Origin: Acidobacteriota bacterium
GTDB taxonomy: Bacteria > Acidobacteriota > JAAYUB01
Direction of reading: 5' to 3'
Length of the DNA stretch: 54,779 nt
Assembly (NCBI GenBank): GCA_018001935.1
Contig: JAGNHB010000038.1
Coordinates: 1-54,779 of the forward strand
Part shown: positions 16,484 to 25,981 of the stretch, piece by piece
How the letters are laid out: each line of letters starts with the position of its first letter
Numbering within the stretch: position 1 is the stretch's first letter
Position numbers and translations under genes: made by a program
Notes under the pieces: generated by a model
What the model was told of the DNA's origin: nothing
What the model saw: only the letters and a program-made list of their open reading frames with translations
Databases searched by the model: none

Positions 16484-19426
16484 TCACTGAGCCGCCAGTA
16501 TTCCCGCCCATCGCCGGACTCTGTCGAGACGGCCCTCGAGGGCCAATGCAGCGGCTTCCGCAACCTTTCGTTCACGGTCTTCCGTCTCGGAGAGCCCCAG
16601 GATGCTCCGGGCATATTTAGCCGACAGGGAGTTGCCCGTGTAGCCGGCCAAACCCTGTCGGGTTTCATGCGCGACGACCGCCCCTTCGGCGCACAGAAGC
16701 TCGAGCAGAAGTTGAAGCAGTTTATCGCTGCCCTTGGGATGCATGGACCTGGGCACGCCAAGGCAGATCTCGAGGCTGCGCGCGATCGTCAAGGCATGCA
16801 AGGTCGATATCTTCGCTGCCTGCTGCAGAACCTTGGCCCATCGCGGGGGCCGGGCGAGCCCAGTTTTGAGGTATCGAGCAAGGGATTTTCCCAGATTCAG
16901 ACCATCAATCCGTCCGTCGCAGATTCCCGCCACGATCGCGTCGGTGGCCAGGGCGCTTTCACGGGGGTCCTTGGCGGAGAGGCCCATCACCACGAGGGCG
17001 AGCCCATTTTCCCCAACCGGGGCATCGGGTTCGAGTAGAGGTTCCAGGAAAGCGATGTTGTCCCATCTCGCCTCCCACCAATCCAGATTTGCCGCGATGG
17101 CCCTTGCCGCCATCGAAAAGAAAGGCTCCCGGTTACCGGGCCAGAGCAGGTTTTCCAGACGGATGTTGTCGACTCCGGCCGGCGGTGAGAAGCAGAAAGC
17201 CGCGAGAGGGTTCACGTCCAGTTGGTCCTGCCCCGCGGCGGGGTCGGTTTTCACCTCGAGATCGTAGAAAGTGTAGGGGGCACTCACCCGGGTGCGTACC
17301 TCGAGGGCCGTTCTTCCCGCCCGTCCGGCGAACGGGCCTCCACCGGGGAATCTTCTTTCTACCCTCGAATCATCCTCCAGGGGGGACCGTGCCCTGCAGG
17401 CCGCGTACCAGAGCCCGGGGATGTTCCCGATTTCCACTCCCTCCATACCGAGTGCGTACCTCAGTGCATCCCCGATTTCCCCGGGGATCTGTCCCGCCTC
17501 CCGCCTTGCCTCGACTCTTCCCCAAGGGGCCATTCTCAGTAACGCGAGAGTGATGTCCGCGGAGTCTTTCTCCCACACGGCAGGTCCTGTCGCCAGGCGA
17601 TCGACCAGTTCGGTGGGATCGATGATTCCGCACTCATGTGTGGGGAAACTCACGAGTGGCCGGATTTCTCTCGAGACAACCCTCTTTGCCACTTGATACA
17701 ACCGGAGGGCATACAACGGGTGGACACCCAATCTCGATCCGAACGCGGTTTGTTCGGGACTCTGTTGCCTCAGGAACGAAGGGGTCTCTCCGTTTATCCA
17801 GCAGCGGACAAAGGGAAGGAGTTCTCCGGAATACGGATGGCATAGCTTTTCCAGCCGTTTGAGCAGGGGGCCGGTCATGGCGGCGAAATCCCGGGGCCGT
17901 TCCCCGCACAACCGGCTGATGCCGTCGAGGACCCGTTCGGTGCGGATCACGTCTGAGGGGTCTTCAATCATCGCCGCGCACTGCTCAACCAGGGTTTCCA
18001 GGTCCGGGATGGCCTCTACTTTTCGGGAAAGGTCGGGGAAAGGGAAGGGTGTCCTCCAATGGGTGATGGCACGCGGCAGCCGGCGCTCCCGGAGTGCGGC
18101 GATCGCCTCGTCGAGTTCGGCAAGCTTCGCCTCCTGCCGAAAGTCAGTCGAAATCGCGCTTGCGTGTGAAACCAGATCGCCGGGTACGGGTGATTCCAAG
18201 ATGGTTGGGTTTCCAGCCCGAGCCTCTCCCGGTGAGGTTTCCACCATCCAAAGCGCCGCGCGCTTCTGCACCGAAGGCGAGAGTGAATCAATGACCGTCG
18301 CCAGACGATGTAGAACCGTATCTAACGCCCCCCCTTTCGCCAGTTTGAACATCATCTCGAGCGCGATCTCCTGGATACCGGCATTCGCGCTTGCCATCGC
18401 TTCGGCGGCCATTTCCACGACCTGGACCTGGAGATCCCGGACAACGGCCTGATCTTTCTGCTTCAGACATCGGAGGGCGATATCGAGGGCGAGTTTGACC
18501 GTGGCCTTGGCCTCCATCCGCAAGGCCGGAAAGGCGCCGTCGAAATACTCACCTGCATCCAATTGGCCGTGCTTCTGGATAATGTCGAGCGCTTTCAGGG
18601 CGAACGCTACCGTCGGCGGAATGGGGCTCGACAACAGGGCCAGATATCGATGGACCAACCTTCCGCGTTCCTCGGGCGTGGGTGAGAGCGCCTCGTGGAA
18701 CCGGGAAAACCACCCGGCCCTGAATTACGCGAAATCCATGTTGAGCGCCCGAAGGCTATCATCCAAGAGCTTTTCGCGGGCCAAGAGCCCATCGGCGCAC
18801 AGGGAGCAAAGGGCATTCGACCACGACTTATCCTCCGGCATGTACTTGTCACACGCCGCGAGACTGTTCTCGCCGATGCCCTCGACTTCAAAAAGCCTGT
18901 GCACCCTGCCGAGGAGCACCAAGGATTCCCGGAAAGCCGAGTCGATGGAGCTGTCTCGCCACCGCAGGGCAAGGGTATGGATCATCCCTGTGATGGAGCC
19001 GTCGCTGTCGGGGAGGAGGCAGAGTCCGGCCCTTGCCATTGACCAGACGTATTGCCATTTGTTTGGATCTGCGGCCAGGGTGTCGGCCAGGTCCTGGAGC
19101 CATGGGGGCCGACGGTGGCCCAGCATCTGGAGGGCCTTTTCCGAATCCGCCCAGAAACAGTCGAAGCGGATTGCCGCCATCTCGGCCACCGAGGCCGTGG
19201 CGATCACGCACAGGGCGGCTGCATCCAGATTTTCCCTGGTGCAGGCCGTGTTCTTTTCTCCATTCCCGTACTTCAGGCTCCAAAATCTCTTGTGCAGTGA
19301 GCTCCACTCAGCCAGGGCGGTTTTCGCGAGCTTCCGACGTTCCGTCTCCGACATTTCACGGAAGAACTCCACGCAAGACGGGAGGTCCGCCGACAGGATC
19401 AAACGGGACAGTTCCGGGTCACTCAT
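16484..19426 (-). pseudogene. DUF6493-like helical-repeat protein with one in-frame stop
   Basis: Two open stretches, 19426-18725 (233 aa) and 18724-16484, lie in the same frame and are separated only by TAA at 18725-18727. Reading through gives NMDFA, stop, FRAGWFSRFHEAL, which I recall as continuous in DUF6493 proteins (often CAA or CAG here, so a C-to-T change). The ~980-residue product is all helical and HEAT/ARM-like (PPTVAFALKALDIIQKHGQL, GIQEIALEMMFKLAKG), with a Trp-rich C-terminal half. It starts at ATG 19426, overlapping the SWIM gene by eight bases. These two families occur together with MoxR-AAA and VWA genes elsewhere; none is present here. Recent inactivation, or a truncated but translated C-terminal piece, are both possible. 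Confidence 0.72.
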
Positions 19427-20774
19427 CCTGCCCCTCCGTGATCTGGACAGCCAGTATGTGTTTGCAGGGACCCCGCTGGCCCTGGTGACGGGAGAACCAG
19501 GGGCAGGTGCACCGGTATCCGCCTTCTGCCGAGCGGACCCGGTGTTTCACACCGGTCCCCGGGACCCATGCCTCGATCTCGCCTCCGGTTCCCCGGGTTA
19601 TCCGGATCTCTCCCGACCCGGCCAGTTTGCGCGCTTCCAGAAGGCGAGGGTTCAGCCGGAGGACCTCCGAAAAATCATAGGGCAATTCCCTGTGAAAATA
19701 GGAACCGGCGGCCAGGGAATATCCCACCTTGCCGGTGGACGCCAGAAGCGCAAATCCCCGGAGGACCAGGTCCGGCGCGAGGGCATGCCGGGTGGCGGTT
19801 TCGTTCACGTCGATCACTCCTTGCCACGCCAGACTGGCCTTTATTCGCTCAAATCCCGGGAATCGTTCCCCTTCGGCAAGAATTTCCAGGGCCTGACCCT
19901 CTCCAGAAAAGCCCCGCCACACATCCGGGCTCAGCACGAGGGTGAGGCTTGCCTGTTCCTTGAAGGCAAGCTCAAACGCGATGGCACCGGAAGCTTCCGA
20001 GTAGATGGCCATGCCTTGGGCACCCCTCGCGGCCATGTCCAGGAGCCTGAGTCTTTCGAGCCCGCCCACGGGAATGGCACCGGGGGATTTCAGGTGACTG
20101 ATCCGAAGAGACGAACCCGACGGTGCCAGGAACATCGGTCCTTTCACTTTCTGTTTGGGGAGGTTCTGGAAAAAGCGGGAGACATGAACGCCGGAAAGTT
20201 CGGCGGCCTTCTTCATGCGGGCCTGATAAGCCTGTACTTCGAGAAAGGCTTTGAGCCACCGACTGGGTAGCTTGACCTTGCGTTCGGTCACCGTGACGTT
20301 CGGCGTGGCGATCTCCACCTCACGCGGTCCCACTGCCAGGTTGAGCGGTTCATGGTCGCGGACAGTGGCCAAGGACGCACGCATCTCCGGATTGAAATCA
20401 ACGTTGGTCGTCCCTTTGCCCGTGTGTTCTCCATCGAAGAGTGAATGGGGAAAGTCCGCTCGCACATAGGCCCCGGCACACCCCGAGAAGGCTTCGAACC
20501 GCAGGTGGCCCATATCCGAGGTGACCACCGGGTCGGCAAGAGCCAGAATTTTTTCCAGCATGGCCGGGGGAATGTGGAACCGTGTGCGGGCAGTCCGGGC
20601 GACGGTCAGCAGCAGTTCGGCAAAGAGACGGGGGGCGAGCACCCTTCCGGCGAAAAATCTATGGTTTTCCGCTGTTCCGCCGCAAGTGGCCAGCACAAGG
20701 CGGGGCCCCTGACGGTCCACGGAAAAGCTCGAGGGACGGTTGTAGCGGTAGAGATATTCAGGTTGGGCTGACAT
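19419..20774 (-). CDS. SWIM zinc-finger protein
   Basis: A 451-residue protein ending in a SWIM finger: CTCPWFSRHQGQRGPCKHIL gives the CxC...CxH ligand set near residues 427-446. The N-terminal two thirds (RPSSFSVDRQGPRLVLATCG, LRFEAFSGCAGAYVRADFP) are mixed alpha/beta without a known name. SWIM proteins of this type accompany MoxR ATPases, VWA and DUF6493-like proteins, as in the E. coli yeh cluster with YehQ, and may act in nucleic-acid-linked stress responses. ATG 20774 is chosen because promoter TTGAAA-17-TATTAT ends six bases before it and no Shine-Dalgarno is present. The gene is first in the operon and overlaps the next by eight bases. Confidence 0.82.
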   Translation of the reverse strand: MSAQPEYLYRYNRPSSFSVDRQGPRLVLATCGGTAENHRFFAGRVLAPRLFAELLLTVARTARTRFHIPPAMLEKILALADPVVTSDMGHLRFEAFSGCAGAYVRADFPHSLFDGEHTGKGTTNVDFNPEMRASLATVRDHEPLNLAVGPREVEIATPNVTVTERKVKLPSRWLKAFLEVQAYQARMKKAAELSGVHVSRFFQNLPKQKVKGPMFLAPSGSSLRISHLKSPGAIPVGGLERLRLLDMAARGAQGMAIYSEASGAIAFELAFKEQASLTLVLSPDVWRGFSGEGQALEILAEGERFPGFERIKASLAWQGVIDVNETATRHALAPDLVLRGFALLASTGKVGYSLAAGSYFHRELPYDFSEVLRLNPRLLEARKLAGSGEIRITRGTGGEIEAWVPGTGVKHRVRSAEGGYRCTCPWFSRHQGQRGPCKHILAVQITEGQDE

Positions 20775-20780
20775 GGGTGA

Positions 20781-20809
20781 ATAATATCCCAATCCGCGCC
20801 GGTTTTCAA
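20781..20809 (-). promoter_or_regulatory. SWIM operon promoter (TTGAAA-17-TATTAT), leaderless geometry
   Basis: On the minus strand TTGAAA (20804-20809), 17 bases and TATTAT (20781-20786) are followed by six bases and the ATG at 20772-20774. Confidence 0.7.
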
Positions 20810-20973
20810 ATCGGCATGGGAAGGTTTGGACCGGGTGTCTTCGCTGTTCCGGCGTCAGGAACGACGATCAAGCATCTGGCGAAGCGTGATGCTGTCTTCA
20901 CGCCGCGACATAGAGCGTCTCCGCCTCACGAAGGACCTCGTCATGCCCCTCGCGCCCTGGAGGCTGCTGCAAA

Positions 20974-21048
20974 TCCGGTGCGGGGTGGACTTTTTTCAAT
21001 GTTCCCCCCTGCGGCCTCAGCCAATGGTGAAGGCCGCAGGGGAAAACA
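20974..21048 (+). repeat. Conserved hairpin element, copy 2
   Basis: Nearly identical to 14428-14502 over about 75 bases, including the 18-position stem (21000-21017 with 21031-21048). The loop differs by a few bases and the downstream T-run is weaker. Unlike copy 1 it is not followed by a recognisable gene. The surrounding 20810-21379 stretch holds no gene I can support. Confidence 0.7.
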
Positions 21049-21379
21049 TCTTCTTTCGCGGATTTCAAAAGCGGCCGGGCGCACCTTCCCCTTCACCCCC
21101 CCGGTCGAACCTGCCCTGTTCTGAAAAAACGGGTGGCCCGCTCCCTGCTCGGCCGCCGGGTGGTCTCGCTTTCTATCCACAGCTCTTAGGTCGTTCAATT
21201 TGGAACTGGTGCAAGAGCCTAAAACGGCTTAAGGATTGGCCGAGCAAGTCAAACGCAAGAAACCTTTGCCTACCTTGCAGACAAAGGAATGGGTGGTCGA
21301 AGCGGAAGTGAAAAGACCCTATGTTGACCTGCCGCAGCTACCCTATCCCTACTCCAAAGCTCTGATGGATACTCGCTTC

Positions 21380-21586
21380 TCAGCGCCGGAGCAAAATTCG
21401 GAGTTCACGAATCACCACCCTTTTTAGATCACTACCCCGTCCTTGTTGCTCGTACAGGTCTTCTGCCTTGTCCACGTATCGTTCGATTTCTTGCGTTTTG
21501 TTGTGTGTTTTTGCCAGAAGTACGAGCACCCGTTCTGCTACGTCGGCCTCTTGGATTCCTTTGAAACGAAAAGCAACCCACCGGCC
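21380..21586 (-). pseudogene. C-terminal fragment of an unknown helical protein
   Basis: One minus-strand frame reads WVAFRFKGIQEADVAERVLV, LLAKTHNKTQEIERYVDKAE, DLYEQQGRGSDLKRVVIREL and ends RILLRR. It is clearly protein-like and probably a helical hairpin. The frame opens after a stop at 21587-21589, with no start codon or ribosome site, so it is likely a truncated gene or has an unusual start. I do not recognise the family. Confidence 0.5.
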
Positions 21587-21600
21587 TCATTCTTCCCCAA

Positions 21601-21744
21601 CGAGGACACCATCCCGTTCGCATCCCGGCGAAGCCCCGGGCCTCCTCGCTCGACTATGGGGTCTTCAAGGCGGTGATACGTGACAACGTCTCACCCATCC
21701 GGGCGGCCGTGGCGATCTGGGGCGCTCTGGAACGGAGGTCTTGA
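21601..21744 (+). pseudogene. Possible C-terminal gene fragment
   Basis: The frame ending at 21742-21744 reads SSLDYGVFKAVIRDNVSPIR, AAVAIWGALERRS. The last 35 codons look coding, the part before does not, and no start is visible. It might be a gene 3' end left by deletion. Low certainty. Confidence 0.3.
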
Positions 21745-21829
21745 ATTCCTTATCGTTATTTCCTCGTCCTTCAATAGCAAACAATCAGTTTTCTCGATTC
21801 AAGTCGATGAATATAATAATAATTTTCGG

Positions 21830-21858
21830 TTGCAAACGCTTTTTCTTGGCTATATACT
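21830..21858 (+). promoter_or_regulatory. ATPase promoter (TTGCAA-17-TATACT), leaderless geometry
   Basis: TTGCAA (21830-21835), 17 bases, TATACT (21853-21858), six bases, ATG at 21865. There is no Shine-Dalgarno site between. The upstream stretch is AT-rich. Confidence 0.72.
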
Positions 21859-21864
21859 TTTTCC

Positions 21865-22998
21865 ATGATCAAACGAACCCTACAACAAAACATCGTGGAG
21901 CAACTGTTCAAGGGCAAGGCGATTCTCCTGTTCGGACCGCGACAGACAGGCAAGACCACGCTCTGTGAAATGATGACCTCGACACGCACCGATGTGCTCT
22001 GGCTGAACGGAGACGAGCCCGACATCCGGCAACTCCTGGATACCGTCACCTCCACCCGGCTGAAGCAGCTCTTCGGTTCAAAAAAAGTGATCATCATCGA
22101 CGAAGCCCAGCGCATCCGGAATATCGGCTTGACCCTCAAACTCATCACCGACCAGATCCGGGATGTCCAGGTCATTGCCACCGGTTCGTCGGCATTGGAT
22201 CTCTCCAGCGAAATCAAAGAACCGCTGACCGGCCGGAAGGTCGAATTCCTGCTCCTTCCCCTCTCGTTCGAGGAGTTGAGCCGGCAGACCGACTTTATCG
22301 ATGAGAGGCGCTCCCTGGAACATCGCCTGGTGTTCGGATACTATCCGGAAGTTGTTTCGCGACCGGGCGAAGAGACAGGAATTTTGAAACTTCTCAGTGA
22401 CAGTTATTTGTACAAGGACCTGTTCACCCTGGAGAAACTCAAGCGGCCCGCCTTGCTGGAGAAACTGGTCCGGGCCCTGGCCCTGCAATTGGGCAGTGAG
22501 GTGTCCTACAACGAAATCGCCCAGCTGATCGGGGCTGACAAGGAAACGGTGGAACGCTATATCGACTTGCTGGAGAAGGCCTTCGTGGTTTTCCGTTTGC
22601 CGGCGCTGAGCGGGAATGTACGCAACGAGATCAAGAAGGGGAAAAAGATCTATTTCTGGGACAACGGCATCCGCAATGCCGTCATCAACAACTTCAATCC
22701 CTTCGAAATGCGGACCGATAGGGGGCCTCTGTTCGAAAACTTCCTGATCAGCGAGCGAATCAAACTGCTCAATTATCATCGGCACCTGGCCAATTCCTAT
22801 TTTTGGCGGACGGTGCAGCAGCAGGAAGTCGATTACATCGAGGAATCCGGCGGAGCATTCTCCGCATACGAGTTCAAATGGAGTCCGCGAAAGAAGGTCC
22901 GCTTCCCGAAAACTTTCCTGAATGGTTACCCCGGCAGCGCCACCCGGGTCATCCACCTGGAAAACCTCCAGGACTTCATCCTCTGGCCGGAGGAATGA
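21865..22998 (+). CDS. AAA_14/DUF4143 ATP-binding protein
   Basis: A complete 377-residue member of the AAA_14 (N-terminal) and DUF4143 (C-terminal) family. Walker A is GPRQTGKTT (about 24-32), Walker B VIIIDEAQRI, sensor-1-like VIATGSSALDLS. The DUF4143 part resembles PD-(D/E)xK nucleases and shows EVDYIEESGG then YEFKW, with Phe in place of the usual Val/Ile. The winged-helix linker (EVSYNEIAQLIGADKETVER) is intact. The family is very common in anaerobes and metagenomes, with no settled function. A broken, inverted copy of its last ~70 codons lies at 31652-31866. Expression is predicted from a leaderless promoter directly upstream. Confidence 0.88.
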   Translation: MIKRTLQQNIVEQLFKGKAILLFGPRQTGKTTLCEMMTSTRTDVLWLNGDEPDIRQLLDTVTSTRLKQLFGSKKVIIIDEAQRIRNIGLTLKLITDQIRDVQVIATGSSALDLSSEIKEPLTGRKVEFLLLPLSFEELSRQTDFIDERRSLEHRLVFGYYPEVVSRPGEETGILKLLSDSYLYKDLFTLEKLKRPALLEKLVRALALQLGSEVSYNEIAQLIGADKETVERYIDLLEKAFVVFRLPALSGNVRNEIKKGKKIYFWDNGIRNAVINNFNPFEMRTDRGPLFENFLISERIKLLNYHRHLANSYFWRTVQQQEVDYIEESGGAFSAYEFKWSPRKKVRFPKTFLNGYPGSATRVIHLENLQDFILWPEE

Positions 22999-23070
22999 AA
23001 CGGTTGCTCCGGCAGGCAGCACAACACCTGATCATCAAGGAAGAAGCGGTGGACATGCGATGCTTGACCT

Positions 23071-23169
23071 CCACCGGAAGGAAGGCACATCCTTCCGCCA
23101 GGGTCCGGCGAGGTCGTCCCACCAGGGATTGTAGACGCGAAGCAGGGGGGCGAGATCTCGTTGGGGCAT
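23071..23169 (-). pseudogene. N-terminal fragment of another DUF4143-type ATPase
   Basis: From an ATG at 23169 the minus strand reads MPQRDLAPLLRVYNPWWDDL and AGPWRKDVPSFRW, the characteristic start of a subgroup of these ATPases ('LxxYNPWW...P.FRR'). Homology then stops and the frame ends shortly after, before any Walker A. The remaining gap 22999-23306 holds nothing else I can name. Confidence 0.5.
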
Positions 23170-23306
23170 GGTCTTACCCTTTTCGGGACAATCAAATGCG
23201 CCTCATCGGAAAAATGTGTGCAGCATAAGGCCCATATCTGCCAAAGGCAAGTCATTTCATAGGATCTCAGTGGTTTCACTCCCAAACGTCTATTCTGAAA
23301 ATGACT

Positions 23307-24542
23307 TCATCGCGGTGACGCTCTCTCCCAGTCCATCCTTGAACCGACAGCGTCGATTAAGGCGCGTACGCCCTGGTTGTCGGCGGGGTTGAGCCAAAGC
23401 ATCCGTTCGAAGACCTGCCCGGCTTCCTCGAATCGCCGGAGCCGCCACAAGCACAGGCCGTAGCCCTTCAGACAGCGCAGATAGGGCCGGTTGTCGATGT
23501 GGAGCCATTGCAGCAGGCCGTCGAAATCCGGGGCGAGGGAGAGCTCGCCGATGCGGACGCCGGCCTCGAAGTGGCGGATGGCCTCTTGGGGGCTGTGTTG
23601 GAAGACGAAATTGCCCAGGTGGGCATGAGCGTCCAGGCAGCGCAGGTCGGCCAGGCAGAGCCCCATCAGGATCTTGTAAGCGGCCGCATGGTCTCCGGCC
23701 TCCCAGAGGTCGTTGGACCGGCAGATCGGGTCGGAGTCGGGGTCGCTCGGGTCGTGACCCGGCAGGACCTGCTCCATCTCGAACGAGGGACGAGGCCCTC
23801 GCGCGATGATCGGTTTGGCCCATTCCTCGATCGGGTCCTCCGGTTCGCCCCAGTAATGCTCCTCGGGGGTCCACTCTTCCCGGCTTTCGAGTTGGAGCGG
23901 CACGAGGCCCAGCGCTGGGATGTCGAGCCGCACGGACTCGATTTCACCCGACAGGTACGGATGGCCGGCGTAGCGCCACTGCTTGCGCGGCTTGATCACG
24001 GCGATCTCGCCTGGGGCGACCTCCACCCAACCGCTCGGCCGTATGGTGATGACACGATCATCGCCGACGGGCCGGCACCGGACGGTTTGCTGCTTGACCG
24101 CCAGGACGACGAGCTCGACCGGGCGGCTCAAGTCGAGGTCTCCCAAGCCGACCTTGGGCTGCGGCCGGGGACGGATAGGGGCGGGGGCGGGCTTGGGCAG
24201 GGGATCAAGCCCCAGCCAACGGCGGTAGGCGGCCAGCACCTTCGCGCCGGGGAGGTCAGGAGCCATGACCACCTCCGAGGCCGCAACGGCGTGCTCGGAA
24301 CCGTCCGCGCGCCGGCACCGCGCCGTCAGGCCGCGCCGGGGATGGCCGTCGTAGTCGATAGCCATCACCGAGACGTGTTCGCCCATGACGCAACCCTCTC
24401 CCGGGAGGCCGTCCTCGTCGTTTATGGCGCAAAGGAAAGCCCGGAGTTGTTCGTCTTCGCCGTCGGCATCGGTCGCAATCTCTTCGATCAGGCGGTCCAG
24501 GTCGGCCGGTTCCCAGTCCATATCCTGAAGGTCTTTATTCAT
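23307..24542 (-). CDS. TPR-containing hypothetical protein, 411 aa
   Basis: The N-terminal ~110 residues (QLRAFLCAINDEDGLPGEGC, HPRRGLTARCRRADGSEHAV) look like a small beta-rich domain. A Pro-rich linker (PAPAPIRPRPQP) is followed by a second beta-rich domain, and the C-terminus has tetratricopeptide-like helices (YLRCLKGYGLCLWRLRRFEE, AGQVFERMLWLNPADNQGVR). No signal peptide or membrane segment. ATG at 24542 overlaps the preceding gene's stop by four bases (ATGA), so the two are translated together. The DNA is as GC-rich as the chromosome-like region. Function unknown; a scaffolding role is the usual reading for TPR proteins. Confidence 0.75.
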   Translation of the reverse strand: MNKDLQDMDWEPADLDRLIEEIATDADGEDEQLRAFLCAINDEDGLPGEGCVMGEHVSVMAIDYDGHPRRGLTARCRRADGSEHAVAASEVVMAPDLPGAKVLAAYRRWLGLDPLPKPAPAPIRPRPQPKVGLGDLDLSRPVELVVLAVKQQTVRCRPVGDDRVITIRPSGWVEVAPGEIAVIKPRKQWRYAGHPYLSGEIESVRLDIPALGLVPLQLESREEWTPEEHYWGEPEDPIEEWAKPIIARGPRPSFEMEQVLPGHDPSDPDSDPICRSNDLWEAGDHAAAYKILMGLCLADLRCLDAHAHLGNFVFQHSPQEAIRHFEAGVRIGELSLAPDFDGLLQWLHIDNRPYLRCLKGYGLCLWRLRRFEEAGQVFERMLWLNPADNQGVRALIDAVGSRMDWERASPR

Positions 24543-25885
24543 TTTCTCCTCCTTTGGCGATCATCCCAATGCGCCTTCGCCCGCTTGAGAAAGGACGGTT
24601 CCCCGCCGGGTCCCCTGCCGGCCGCCAGGCGCTCGAAACCGGGCATGAATCCGGTCTTGCGCGCATGGTCCGCCCGGACCCGGTCCACGGTCCTCTGCCA
24701 ATCGGCCGCGAGTCCGGCCTGTTCATAACAGCGCTTCGCGCGCTCGAAGTTCGACAGGGCGGCGGCGTAGTACTTGCTCTTCCCGGCTTTGACGATCCGC
24801 ATCCCCTGGGCACGCCAAAGCCGGGCGCCGAGGTCGGGTCGGGTCTTTTCAAGCACCCTGGCGGCAGGTTCGGTGGTGTAGTGGCTCAAGCTTTCCAGTT
24901 CCTCGTCATTGGCCTTAAGCACCCGTTCGGCGAGCCGTTCCGTCTCCCCGGTCGCCAGGAAGAGCTCCATGGCCGAATCAAGGTCAGCCTTTCCGGACGC
25001 CTCGATGGCTTTCGCGTGCCATTGAGGGCGCTCGGCCTTGGGCACAAACTTCATCAGCTCGTCGTAAGTGTATTTGCCCGGTCGCTCGCGATAGTCGCCC
25101 CAGGCCTCTTCGAGGGCCTCCTCGCCACGCCCGAGCTTGATCAGCAGTTCGCGCCTGAACATGGCCATGTAATGCCCGTCCATTCCGCGCGCCGTCTGCC
25201 GGTCCAGTTCGATCCCGCGCTCGATCCAGGCCAGGGCTTTCCGGGGTTGGTTCCGGCCGGCCCACAACGAGGCGAGGACCTGGCAATCCGGGACGGTGAG
25301 GCCGGTTTCCGCGGCCAGAGCCTCATAGGCTGTTGCCGCTTTCTGGGCGGCGTAGAGGACCCGCAGGGCTTCACCCCAGCGGCGGCGGTCGGCCTCCGGG
25401 TTGCCGAACCGGGCCCCTTTCGCCGGGGAGGCCGGTCGCGCCGCGGCGTCGAACCTGTCCCTGATCGCCTGCACCAGGGCGGACCGGTTCTCTTTGTCCA
25501 TCACCGCCTCGACGTACCGCTCGAGGCCGTAAAAGAAACCGTAGGCGTCGTGGTCCATCCAGGCCAGCAGGCTGCGCGCCGTCTCGCGCGCGTCGGCGCC
25601 GGCGGCCTGGCGGGCCTCGACCCAACTGCAGCAAAGATCCTCGATGAACTGGCCGAACCAGCCGGTCGAGTCGTCGATTTCCTCGGCCTTCTCGCAGCAC
25701 GCGGCGATGAAGGTCTCCAGGAGAGCGGTCGCTCGCGAAGGGTCGCTGCCGATGAGCGGGGCGATCAGGGCGTTGACCGCCTCGAGTCCGGTCACGAACG
25801 ACAGGCAGGCACGGTCCTCAACATAGGCGCCCGGGCGAAAGGCCCGTTCGATCTCCGATTCGAGGGGGTCCGGTTTGCGGGGCAT
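24539..25885 (-). CDS. Helical-repeat hypothetical protein, 448 aa (possibly DUF6880-like)
   Basis: An all-helical protein. Its C-terminal two thirds carry TPR-like pairs (QPRKALAWIERGIELDRQTA, LGRGEEALEEAWGDYRERPG, AALSNFERAKRCYEQAGLAA) and end in VRADHARKTGFMPGFERLAA, an ending I associate with DUF6880 and the C-termini of some SWIM-associated proteins. The DUF6880 call is tentative. The ATG at 25885 has AGAGGTGA seven bases upstream. A leaderless five-codon reading frame, MTKER, lies just ahead of it. It forms an operon with the overlapping TPR gene. Both look intact. Confidence 0.72.
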   Translation of the reverse strand: MPRKPDPLESEIERAFRPGAYVEDRACLSFVTGLEAVNALIAPLIGSDPSRATALLETFIAACCEKAEEIDDSTGWFGQFIEDLCCSWVEARQAAGADARETARSLLAWMDHDAYGFFYGLERYVEAVMDKENRSALVQAIRDRFDAAARPASPAKGARFGNPEADRRRWGEALRVLYAAQKAATAYEALAAETGLTVPDCQVLASLWAGRNQPRKALAWIERGIELDRQTARGMDGHYMAMFRRELLIKLGRGEEALEEAWGDYRERPGKYTYDELMKFVPKAERPQWHAKAIEASGKADLDSAMELFLATGETERLAERVLKANDEELESLSHYTTEPAARVLEKTRPDLGARLWRAQGMRIVKAGKSKYYAAALSNFERAKRCYEQAGLAADWQRTVDRVRADHARKTGFMPGFERLAAGRGPGGEPSFLKRAKAHWDDRQRRRK

Positions 25886-25891
25886 TGAATC

Positions 25892-25944
25892 TCACCTCTC
25901 CTTGGTCATAGGCGGAAAATAGGCGTGAAGACGAGCGAAGTCAA
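25892..25944 (-). promoter_or_regulatory. Promoter TTGACT-17-TATTTT with a leaderless five-codon mini-ORF
   Basis: On the minus strand TTGACT (25939-25944), 17 bases and TATTTT (25916-25921) are followed by six bases and ATG (25909). That ATG opens ATG ACC AAG GAG AGG TGA (25909-25892), whose third to fifth codons contain the ribosome site of the 24539-25885 gene and whose stop lies six bases before that gene's ATG. Confidence 0.55.
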
Positions 25945-25981
25945 GAGAGAAGGAAGCCACCTTCCCGCTGACACCCGGAGG

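Noticed and set aside
21236..21427. A 63-codon plus-strand frame (AEQVKRKKPLPTLQTKEW)
   Set aside because: It needs a TTG start without a ribosome site and overlaps the better-supported minus-strand fragment ending at 21380.
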